The notes under the pieces are model-generated. The model was given only the letters and a program-made list of their open reading frames with translations, made no database searches and was not told the DNA's origin. 43,353 nt of DNA from Cypionkella sp. (lineage in GTDB: Bacteria; Pseudomonadota; Alphaproteobacteria; Rhodobacterales; Rhodobacteraceae): NCBI GenBank assembly GCA_025458085.1, contig JALOTC010000006.1, forward strand, positions 1 through 43,353. Reading direction: 5' to 3'. A program made the position numbers and the translations under genes. Position 1 is the first letter of the stretch. Every line of letters starts with the position of its first letter. Shown one piece after another: positions 36,711-43,353 of the stretch.

Positions 36711-37491
36711 GATCGCGATTGCTGTCACGGGCGCAGGTGGGCGCATCGGACGATTGCTGGCCCAGGAATGGAAAGGGAAGTCCGTCACTTTTCTGACAAG
36801 GAAAGATTGGGATATCCTTTCGTCGCAGCCTCCGCCGATCCGGCCTCGCGTGGTCCTGGATCTCGCCGGGGTTGTGCGGGGTGATTTCGGAACCAACCCT
36901 CTTTTGGCCGCGAGGGTTGCCTCGTGGGCGAGAGATCATGGGGCTCGCTTGCTTTATCTGTCCTCCGCCGCTGTTTATCCGGGGGGGCCGGAACCCATGC
37001 AGGAAGACACGAACCCTGCGCCTGTTTCGGACTACGGTAAGTCGAAACTGATGGCTGAAACCGCTCTTCACGCGGCCCTGCCCGACGCAACATGCTTGCG
37101 GCTTTCAAATCTTGCCGGCGCCGATGCGCTTCTGGGCGGATTGAGTCACAACAAACAAGTGCTTCTGGATCCAGTTTCGGGCGAAACTGGCGGGCCTATC
37201 AGGTCCTACATAGGCCCATCGACGCTCGCGCGTGTGTTGGGACATTTGGTTCTGCTTGCCCAACAGGGTGCCCCGCTTCCAGTTTGCCTGAATATTTCCC
37301 AGCCCGGAACCGTTTCCATGGCAGACCTGTTGACGGCCGCTGGGGCAGATTGGCGATTTGGGCCACGTCGCGAGGGGGTGCTTGCAAGAATGGAGCTGTC
37401 GACAGAACGGCTTGCCTCAATTGTTGATCTCCCTCAGGCAAGTGCAGAGGGGCTTTGGCAAGAGGTGTGCTCCATGGAAGGTTGGCCATGA
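36703..37491 (+). CDS. NAD-dependent epimerase/dehydratase (extended SDR)
   Basis: The 262-residue short-chain dehydrogenase has an N-terminal TGAGGRIG nucleotide motif (9-16), LYLSSAAVYPGG (84-94) and the catalytic pair Y111 and K115 in SDYGKSK. Likely a nucleotide-sugar epimerase or reductase for the adjacent sugar transferase; the substrate is unknown. It is shorter than UDP-glucose 4-epimerases (about 330). It overlaps marR by 8 bp and the sugar transferase by 4 bp. Confidence 0.83.
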   Translation: MAEIAIAVTGAGGRIGRLLAQEWKGKSVTFLTRKDWDILSSQPPPIRPRVVLDLAGVVRGDFGTNPLLAARVASWARDHGARLLYLSSAAVYPGGPEPMQEDTNPAPVSDYGKSKLMAETALHAALPDATCLRLSNLAGADALLGGLSHNKQVLLDPVSGETGGPIRSYIGPSTLARVLGHLVLLAQQGAPLPVCLNISQPGTVSMADLLTAAGADWRFGPRREGVLARMELSTERLASIVDLPQASAEGLWQEVCSMEGWP

Positions 37492-38093
37492 CCCCCGCTA
37501 AGCGCATCCTTGATATACTTATCGCATTTTCCCTTCTTGTCGTCTTGCTGCTTCCTTTCTCCGTCTTGGTGCTTTTCCTGTTGATCACCGAAGGCAGGCC
37601 GATCTTCTACTTGTCTGAGCGGATGAAGGGTATGGATCAGCCCTTTACGCTTTGGAAACTTCGTACAATGCGCGTGGTCAAGGAGGACTCTGGCGTCTCT
37701 GGCGGCGACAAGGCGGACCGGGTCACACGCACTGGGCGCTTCCTTCGACGGTACCGGTTGGATGAAGTGCCGCAGCTTTGGAATGTTTTGCGTGGGGACA
37801 TGAGCTTCGTCGGCCCGCGTCCTCCTCTCCGCTTATATGTGGAACGGTTCCCCGAGCTTTATGCCGAAGTTTTGCAATGTCGGCCGGGTATCACTGGGCT
37901 GGCAACGCTTGTTTATCATCGACACGAAGCACGCATCTTGGCAAGTTGTCGGACGGCGGAAGAGACCGATGCTGTCTATTCTCGCCGTTGTGTGCCGTGG
38001 AAGGGACGTCTGGACATCATCTACGTCAAGAATCGTTCGATCTGCATGGATCTGAACCTTATGTGGGCGACCTTTCGCAAAGTCTTGGGCTAA
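37488..38093 (+). CDS. Initiating sugar (glycosyl-1-phosphate) transferase, bacterial sugar transferase family
   Basis: Transfers a sugar-1-phosphate from a UDP-sugar to undecaprenyl phosphate, the first step of a polysaccharide repeat. The 201-residue protein has one membrane-inserted helix (ILDILIAFSLLVVLLLPFSVLVLFLL read in parts, about 7-33) and the catalytic-domain motifs FTLWKLRTM, RFLRRYRLDEVPQLWNVLRGDMSFVGPRP and RPGITGLA. This is the minimal PglC-like form without the four extra helices of WbaP. It ends the coupled run grxC-amidase-marR-epimerase-transferase. Confidence 0.92.
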   Translation: MTPAKRILDILIAFSLLVVLLLPFSVLVLFLLITEGRPIFYLSERMKGMDQPFTLWKLRTMRVVKEDSGVSGGDKADRVTRTGRFLRRYRLDEVPQLWNVLRGDMSFVGPRPPLRLYVERFPELYAEVLQCRPGITGLATLVYHRHEARILASCRTAEETDAVYSRRCVPWKGRLDIIYVKNRSICMDLNLMWATFRKVLG

Positions 38094-38108
38094 GGCAACG
38101 ATGATCTC

Positions 38109-38139
38109 GCCCCGCGCGAGTGATCGGGATTGCTTTTTT
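38109..38139 (+). terminator. Possible terminator after the sugar transferase gene
   Basis: CTCGC-CCCGC-GCGAG forms a 5-bp stem, flanked by GAT and GATC bases that extend it imperfectly, and TTTTTT follows at 38134-38139 after a 14-base gap. The distance to the T-run makes it weak. The rest of the 150-bp gap to the next gene shows no clear promoter. Confidence 0.3.
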
Positions 38140-38243
38140 CTGTGAACAGACGTTATGCGTAATTGTGGGTTGTGTGGGCCGGCTTGTCAAAAAGACCGAC
38201 CCGGAACGGCTAAAAATTTTTGGATTTCTGGCGAGTTTTTGGA

Positions 38244-40157
38244 ATGGTGGAGTGGCTATCGACAAGTAGGCGTGTCTTCGACCGCCTCAGCCGTCGTGGG
38301 AAACAGGCAATTTTGATTGCGCTGGATCTCTTGCTTGCTCCGGCAAGCCTATTGCTCACGATCGCTGTGATCCCATCGATCAGCGCGTGGCAGATCGATA
38401 TCTGGCATTTCCTAATGCTAAGTGCAGCCATGATTGCCTTCATGCTGCCGGTTTCCTTTGCGCTTGGTGTGCACAGGATCCAGCTGAAATCCTACGAGAT
38501 GCTTGGCGCGCTGAAATCCGGTGTCGTGGCTTGTGCCGCAGCGCTGGGTCTTTGGGCTGGCGCAGCGGCTGTGGAAGTGGTGGTTCGAAGCGAAACCCTG
38601 ATCTTCTTAGCGCTGGTTTTGGGCGTCGCAATGATCGCTGCGCGGCATCTGATGTTGCGTTTTCTGCTCGCTCTGCTTCGGCTTGGGAATGAGCGCCATA
38701 ATGTTCTGATCTATGGTGCTGGGCTTACCGGAACACAGTTGGCAAAGGCTTTGCAGGGACACCATTCAGTGCGGGTCATTGCTTTCATTGACGATAACCC
38801 GACGGTCCAGGGCATTAGCATCATGGGCATGAAAGTGTATGCCCCCGATCGCTTGCAGCTGCTGGTTGCCCGCCATTCCATCCGGCAGGTGCTTCTTGCG
38901 ATGCCTTCCGCCTCGGTGACGCGGCAGAATGTGATTGCGCGGAGTTTGATGGAAGCGGGCTTGGAGGTTCAGACGCTTCCCTCCTTTGCACAGCTTGTCG
39001 GGAGCGAGACTCTTGCTGATGCGCTTGTCCCTGTGCAGGCCAAGAATTTGCTTAATCGCGCAGTAAGGGTCGATCTTCATCCAGAAGCATTGCGGACATA
39101 CTCTGGGAAGTGCGTCCTTGTGAGTGGCGCAGGTGGCTCTGTGGGGTCTGAATTGTGCCGGCAGTTGCTCCCTTATGGCCCGTGTCGGGTCATTCTTTTT
39201 GAGATGAGTGAACTTGCACTGTACACTATTTTGTCAGAGCTGACCGGTCGGGAGGATGCGGCAGGGATCGAGTTCATTCCTATCCTCGGTTCCGTCACCG
39301 ATCAGCGTCATCTTCTCGATGTTTTCAAGGCACATAGTGTAGAGGTTGTGCTTCATGCCGCCGCATACAAGCACGTGCCGTTGGTAGAGGCCAATCCCCT
39401 CTCAGGTGTTGTGAACAACGTTTTCGGCACCAGATGTATCGCCGAGGCTTGCCAAACCGCTGGGATAAAGAAGTTTGTTCTGATTTCGTCTGACAAGGCC
39501 GTACGCCCAACAAATGTTATGGGCGCCACTAAGCGCATGGCCGAGCTTGTGATCCAGGATTTGGCCTTGAATTCCTCGGTGACTGATTTTTCAATCGTGC
39601 GTTTCGGAAATGTGCTTGGGAGTTCCGGCTCGGTCGTTCCGCTCTTCCGTGAGCAGATCAAGCGTGGCGGTCCTGTGACTCTGACACATGAGGACGTTAC
39701 GCGTTATTTCATGACGATCTCGGAGGCGGCGCAGCTTGTGTTGCTGGCTGGAGGGCTGCCCCGGCATGATAGCGAAAAATCAGGCGACCTTCTTGTTCTG
39801 GACATGGGACAACCGATCCGCATCCGGGATTTGGCAGAGCGGATGATCAATGCAGCGGGCTTTACCGTGAGAGACGAACGCAATCCCCAAGGGGATATTC
39901 CCATTGTCGTCACTGGGTTGAGGCCCGGAGAAAAGCTGCACGAAGAACTCTTGATTGAGCCGGGAATGTTGACAACGCCGCATAGCAGGATTCTTCGCGC
40001 TCGTGAGAAAAGCTGCAGCAGTTTCGAAATTGCGCGTGCCTTGCGTGACCTCCGGGCTGCGGTGTCCAATGGCGGGGAGGCAGAGGCCGTTGCTGTTATG
40101 GCGCGTGTCGTCGAAGGTTTCGTCTCTGATCGATCGCGCGTGATTGCTGCGCAATAA
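38244..40157 (+). CDS. WbpM/CapD-type nucleotide-sugar 4,6-dehydratase, membrane-bound
   Basis: Probably a UDP-GlcNAc 4,6-dehydratase that makes an amino-deoxy sugar precursor. The 637-residue protein has four N-terminal membrane helices (about 22-140), a first nucleotide-binding fold YGAGLTG (157-163) and a catalytic SDR domain with SGAGGSVGSELC (294-305), HAAAYKHVPL and SSDKAVRPTNVMGATKRMAE. The last has methionine where classical SDRs have tyrosine, as is usual in this family. GLRPGEKLHEELL follows near the end. ATG 38244 is preferred to the TTG at 38220. It probably supplies the sugar for the transferase just upstream. Confidence 0.92.
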   Translation: MVEWLSTSRRVFDRLSRRGKQAILIALDLLLAPASLLLTIAVIPSISAWQIDIWHFLMLSAAMIAFMLPVSFALGVHRIQLKSYEMLGALKSGVVACAAALGLWAGAAAVEVVVRSETLIFLALVLGVAMIAARHLMLRFLLALLRLGNERHNVLIYGAGLTGTQLAKALQGHHSVRVIAFIDDNPTVQGISIMGMKVYAPDRLQLLVARHSIRQVLLAMPSASVTRQNVIARSLMEAGLEVQTLPSFAQLVGSETLADALVPVQAKNLLNRAVRVDLHPEALRTYSGKCVLVSGAGGSVGSELCRQLLPYGPCRVILFEMSELALYTILSELTGREDAAGIEFIPILGSVTDQRHLLDVFKAHSVEVVLHAAAYKHVPLVEANPLSGVVNNVFGTRCIAEACQTAGIKKFVLISSDKAVRPTNVMGATKRMAELVIQDLALNSSVTDFSIVRFGNVLGSSGSVVPLFREQIKRGGPVTLTHEDVTRYFMTISEAAQLVLLAGGLPRHDSEKSGDLLVLDMGQPIRIRDLAERMINAAGFTVRDERNPQGDIPIVVTGLRPGEKLHEELLIEPGMLTTPHSRILRAREKSCSSFEIARALRDLRAAVSNGGEAEAVAVMARVVEGFVSDRSRVIAAQ

Positions 40158-40241
40158 GTAAATGCACTTCTGATCCAAGAGGGTCAGTGCGAGATGAACT
40201 TGGCTAGGGGCGCAGGTCGCTTGGAGAAGGGTAGAGACGAT

Positions 40242-42395
40242 ATGTCAGATCGACGGTTGTTTCGAAAAATGGCGGTACTCTGCTTCTCTGCAGCGGTCCT
40301 TCATGTTGATCCTGCGTGGGCGGAACGGCCAAGTCTCAATCTTTATGGCGCGACAGGATTGATCGATATGCCATCGGCTGAAAGCCAGCCGGATGGTGCG
40401 CTGACCTTCAGCACAACACATTTCGGACCAGTCAGTCGGACGACACTTTCCTTTCAGATAACGCCGCGCCTTTCCGGGAGTTTTCGGTATGTCGGAATCC
40501 GGGATTGGAACCTAAACATCGGATGTCGTCCCGCCTGTGTCGGGACTGACGCGTTCGAGACCTATTACGATCGGTCTTTTGATTTGCGTTTTCGCGTCCT
40601 GGATGAAGGGCGCTATCTTCCGGCCGTGACTATCGGATTGCAGGATCTTGCCGGTACGGGCCTCTTTGCAGGCGAGTTCGTCGTTGCGACAAAGAATGTC
40701 GCACCCAACCTAAAGGTGACGGCCGGGCTAGGGTGGGGTCGGCTTGGGACGGAGGGCAGCATCGGTGCGCCTTTTGGTCAACGGCCAGCGGTCAACATCG
40801 GGAGAGGCGGAGACTTCAATCCAAATCAGTGGTTCCGTGGCCCCGCAGCTCCTTTTGGCGGGGTAGAATGGGCTGTAAACGACAACTGGACAGTCAAGGC
40901 GGAATATTCTTCCGATGCCTATATCGAAGAGGTTGGGCGCCGTGCAACCTTTGACCGGCAGAGCCCCTTCAACTTTGGTGTTGAATACCAGAACGGCCCA
41001 GGAATGCGGCTCGGAGCCTATGTCATGCATGGGTCCGAAGTTGGCCTTGCGGCACATTTTCTCTTCAATCCCAAAGAGAGGTCCACAAGGGGATTGAATG
41101 ATGGCGCGCCCGATCCGGTGATTGTGCGTCCCTCCCGGACTGCTGATCCTGAAGCGTTTGACCGCGGATGGGTTGCACAATCAGGTGCTGCGGAGATTTT
41201 GATCGGGAACCTGAATCGTCGATTGCAGGATGATGGTATCGAAGTTGATGGTATCGCCTATGACGGCGCGACAGCCCAGGTTCGGGTGACGAACAGGCGT
41301 TATGATTCTGAGGCGCAAATGGCTGGCCGCGTGGCGCGCGCCATGGCCAATGTTCTTCCAGCGTCTATCGAAAAATTTGAAATCGTTCCCGTTTACAACG
41401 GCATGCCTTCGTCGCGCTTCATCGTCCAGAGAGGAGATCTTGAAGGGCTTGAATTCGCGCCTGGCGCAACAGCGGGGATGTTGAGCAGGATCATCGTGGC
41501 TGACGCAGTCGGGTCGGTTCCCGGCACTTTGACAATCGCCGAAGATCGCTACCCACGCTTCCGTTGGTCATTGGCGCCGTTCTTGAAGACATCATTATTT
41601 GATCCGGATCAGCCTCTCCGTGCAGACCTTGCTTTGCGTCTTGCCGGTAGCGTAGAGGCTGCCCCGGGGTTGGTCTTCTCTGGCTCTTTAACAAAGACGC
41701 TCGTTGGCAATATCAGCGATTCGCGCCGCCTCTCTAACTCTGTGCTGCCGCGTGTACGGACGGATGGAATTCTTTACGATCAGCAGGGAGACTTCGGGAT
41801 AGAGACTTTGACCGGGGCTTGGTACTTCCGCCCTGGTAAAAACCTCTATGGACGCGTGACAGCCGGTTATCTTGAATCGATGTTTGCCGGTGTCTCCAGT
41901 GAAATCCTCTGGAAGCCGGTAGATTCGCCTTTGGCGCTTGGGGTTGAGATCAACCACGTAAAGCAGCGTGACTATGACCGGGGATTTGGGCTGCGTGACT
42001 ACAGCGTGACCACTGGCCATCTTTCTGCCTATTACACTTTCGGCGAAGGATACTTGGCTCAGGTGGATGTCGGACGTTATCTGGCGGGTGACGTTGGAGC
42101 GACGCTGACGCTGACACGTGAATTCGAAAACGGTTGGCGCGTTGGTGCATTTGCGACCAAGACGGATGTTTCCGCCGCAGATTTTGGCGAGGGGTCTTTC
42201 GACAAAGGTATCAACCTGACAATTCCCCTCACATGGGGAACAGGAACGCCTTCAACGCAATCTTTCCCAATGGTCCTACGGCCGATTCAGCGCGATGGCG
42301 GAGCGCGCCTGTCTGTGAATGGTCGTCTGTATGAGTCGGTCAGGGGGGTGCATGCAGATGGGCTTGAAGATCAGTGGGGGAGGTTCTGGCGATGA
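40242..42395 (+). CDS. yjbH: YjbH-family outer-membrane exopolysaccharide protein
   Basis: The 717-residue protein has a signal peptide (RLFRKMAVLCFSAAVLHVDPAWA) and begins its mature part with the family segment LNLYGATGLIDMPSAESQPDGAL. The rest alternates short beta-strands with turns (FRYVGIRDWN, LKVTAGLGWGRLG, YRDF-like DYDRGFGLRDYSVTTGHLSAYY) as in outer-membrane barrels. A middle region (about 310-420) looks like two soluble domains. YjbH-type proteins are linked to exopolysaccharide production and export. The start at 40242 follows a GGAGAAGGG stretch; ATG 40194 is longer. It overlaps yjbF by 4 bp. It is not a lipoprotein: no lipobox cysteine is seen. Confidence 0.87.
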   Translation: MSDRRLFRKMAVLCFSAAVLHVDPAWAERPSLNLYGATGLIDMPSAESQPDGALTFSTTHFGPVSRTTLSFQITPRLSGSFRYVGIRDWNLNIGCRPACVGTDAFETYYDRSFDLRFRVLDEGRYLPAVTIGLQDLAGTGLFAGEFVVATKNVAPNLKVTAGLGWGRLGTEGSIGAPFGQRPAVNIGRGGDFNPNQWFRGPAAPFGGVEWAVNDNWTVKAEYSSDAYIEEVGRRATFDRQSPFNFGVEYQNGPGMRLGAYVMHGSEVGLAAHFLFNPKERSTRGLNDGAPDPVIVRPSRTADPEAFDRGWVAQSGAAEILIGNLNRRLQDDGIEVDGIAYDGATAQVRVTNRRYDSEAQMAGRVARAMANVLPASIEKFEIVPVYNGMPSSRFIVQRGDLEGLEFAPGATAGMLSRIIVADAVGSVPGTLTIAEDRYPRFRWSLAPFLKTSLFDPDQPLRADLALRLAGSVEAAPGLVFSGSLTKTLVGNISDSRRLSNSVLPRVRTDGILYDQQGDFGIETLTGAWYFRPGKNLYGRVTAGYLESMFAGVSSEILWKPVDSPLALGVEINHVKQRDYDRGFGLRDYSVTTGHLSAYYTFGEGYLAQVDVGRYLAGDVGATLTLTREFENGWRVGAFATKTDVSAADFGEGSFDKGINLTIPLTWGTGTPSTQSFPMVLRPIQRDGGARLSVNGRLYESVRGVHADGLEDQWGRFWR

Positions 42396-43060
42396 CCTGC
42401 TTTAGCTTTCGCGTTCTGCCTGCTGGTCTTCTTGTCGTTTCAGGAATGCTTTTAGTAGCTTGCGGAAACTCAGACGAAGTTCAGGCACAAAAGGCTCTGG
42501 CAAAGTCATTGTCCAGCTTCGTCATGCCCGCCACAAGCGCCCCAGTGCCTGCTTTGTCGCGTGCCGAGCTTGCCCAATTCAACACACCCATGATTGTTGC
42601 TGAAGTGCCCGAAAAGGCGCTGAGGTTCTATATGGCACCTGTGGCAGAGAATGGCGCTGTCGTGACGTGGTCTACCTCAAACGACATAACCTTTTCGTTT
42701 CGAAGCGATGTTTTGGCCGCAACGCGGGGCTTAGCTGTCGATGTGATCGAATCGTCTACCCCCTCGGCGCGTGCGCTTCTTTCGGGACAATCCGGTCAGA
42801 GAAGCGCCGGTTATCTGGGCGCAACTGACCAAATCAGCAAAGTATCTTATGACTGTTCGGTTACGGTCGTTGGACCCATGATGATCACTGTGCTTGAAAA
42901 GCAACATCTGACTACCAAGGTGCAAGAGAGCTGCGTCGCTGATGGCGGCAAAATAGTGAATGAATATTGGATTGAAGCTGACGGAAAAGTAAGGAAATCC
43001 AAAGAGTTCCTTTCGGATGACCTTGGTTATGCGGTGATCGAACGTATTTTTGACCGGTAG
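42392..43060 (+). CDS. yjbF: YjbF/GfcB-like lipoprotein
   Basis: The 222-residue exported protein has the signal MTCFSFRVLPAGLLVVSGML and a lipobox LVAC, giving a lipid-bearing C24. The body fits the YjbF family of the group 4 capsule and yjb exopolysaccharide operons: PMIVAEVPEKALRFYM, VVTWSTSNDITFSFRSDVLAATRGLAVDVIES, and the late EYWIEADGKVRKSKEFL. GGGGGAGG precedes the start, which overlaps the yjbH stop. It probably works with YjbH at the outer membrane; the mechanism is unknown. Confidence 0.85.
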   Translation: MTCFSFRVLPAGLLVVSGMLLVACGNSDEVQAQKALAKSLSSFVMPATSAPVPALSRAELAQFNTPMIVAEVPEKALRFYMAPVAENGAVVTWSTSNDITFSFRSDVLAATRGLAVDVIESSTPSARALLSGQSGQRSAGYLGATDQISKVSYDCSVTVVGPMMITVLEKQHLTTKVQESCVADGGKIVNEYWIEADGKVRKSKEFLSDDLGYAVIERIFDR

Positions 43061-43137
43061 TGTGAAAGTGGTTTATTCGCCATCTGGATTGTGCTACGGA
43101 AAATTGGAATGCGCTTTTCAGGAGTAGGAGTGATCAC

Positions 43138-43353
43138 ATGAAAAAAATCGCAATCGTCACGCTGGCATCTTTTGTGATGTCCTCCGCAGCTTTCGCCGGT
43201 GGCCCGGTTGTTGTGCAGGAAGAAGAAGAGCCGCAGGTCGTTGTTCTTCCGCAGTCGACCAACAACGGCGCAATTCTTGGTGCAGCCGCTGGCGTTCTGG
43301 TGCTTGGCGCACTGCTCGGTGGTTCGTCCAGCACCACGACCACGACGGAAGCC
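43138..43353 (+). CDS. YjbE-like small exported protein, cut by window edge
   Basis: MKKIAIVTLASFVMSSAAFAGG is a signal peptide with an AFA cleavage site. The mature part has an acidic/valine stretch (PVVVQEEEEPQVVV), a hydrophobic glycine/alanine segment (GAILGAAAGVLVLGALLGG) and a serine/threonine run at the edge. The 72 codons seen are open at the right. AGGAGTAGGAG precedes the ATG. Size, position next to yjbF/yjbH and composition suggest the YjbE role; sequence identity to E. coli YjbE was not tested. Confidence 0.75.
   Translation, partial: MKKIAIVTLASFVMSSAAFAGGPVVVQEEEEPQVVVLPQSTNNGAILGAAAGVLVLGALLGGSSSTTTTTEA

Noticed and set aside
40164-40190. Hairpin CTGATCC-AAGA-GGGTCAG before yjbH as a terminator or riboswitch
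   Set aside because: Seven-pair stem with a G-T pair, no T-tract and no wider conserved fold; too little to call.

Overview
The window reads as a single chromosomal stretch from an alphaproteobacterium of the Rhodobacterales (Rhodobacter/Paracoccaceae-like). The reasons are the order mnmE-mnmG-rsmG-parA-parB / hemW-rdgB-rph / hrcA-grpE, the protein sequences themselves, GTG/TTG starts with many 1-8 bp start/stop overlaps, and a coding density with no gap above about 200 bp. Perfect parS sites around parAB place the left end close to the replication origin. No tRNA, rRNA, CRISPR array, insertion sequence or prophage is visible.

Layout. 1-5.5 kb: tRNA-modification genes mnmE (broken) and mnmG, 16S rRNA methyltransferase rsmG, and partition genes parA and parB. 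5.5-8.0 kb, minus strand: hemW, rdgB, rph. 8.2-9.7 kb: heat-shock genes hrcA (internally deleted) and grpE, convergent with and overlapping mutS (9.6-12.3 kb, minus). 12.4-14.2 kb: a lone GT61-type glycosyltransferase. 14.3-19.3 kb: maeB, argG (minus, frameshifted at its 3' end) and ilvA. 19.3-21.5 kb: a divergent Hpt protein and REC-PP2C phosphatase, then a Nudix hydrolase. 21.5-29.3 kb: hslO-nudix-cca, then two ABC exporter half-transporters and a TrmA/RlmD-type RNA methyltransferase. 29.3-32.3 kb: a bacterial voltage-gated sodium channel and an envelope group (two L,D-transpeptidase-fold proteins, a CAP-domain lipoprotein, a tiny exported protein). 32.4-35.4 kb: hemH, a BioC/NDUFAF5-like protein, comF and a glutaredoxin. 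35.4-43.35 kb: a nitrilase-family amidase, a MarR regulator and a surface-polysaccharide region (epimerase, initiating sugar transferase, WbpM/CapD-type dehydratase, YjbH, YjbF, YjbE-like). It is cut off at the right edge.

The most unusual signal is a set of small lesions in otherwise well-kept core genes, all within the first 18 kb. They are a perfect 44-bp tandem duplication that frameshifts mnmE, an internal deletion with frameshift in hrcA, an apparent 9-codon in-frame deletion in the C-terminal part of mutS, and a perfect 22-bp tandem duplication that swaps the last 26 residues of ArgG for three. These are either real events (reversible slippage, decay, a mutator history) or assembly errors; read mapping would decide. 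Other points of interest are parS sites embedded in coding sequence so that mnmG and hemW begin with almost the same peptide, a 39-bp near-perfect palindrome inside the glycosyltransferase gene, an Hpt / REC-PP2C pair that looks like the input of a partner-switching pathway, and two short exported proteins of similar architecture, one of which sits in the yjb polysaccharide group.
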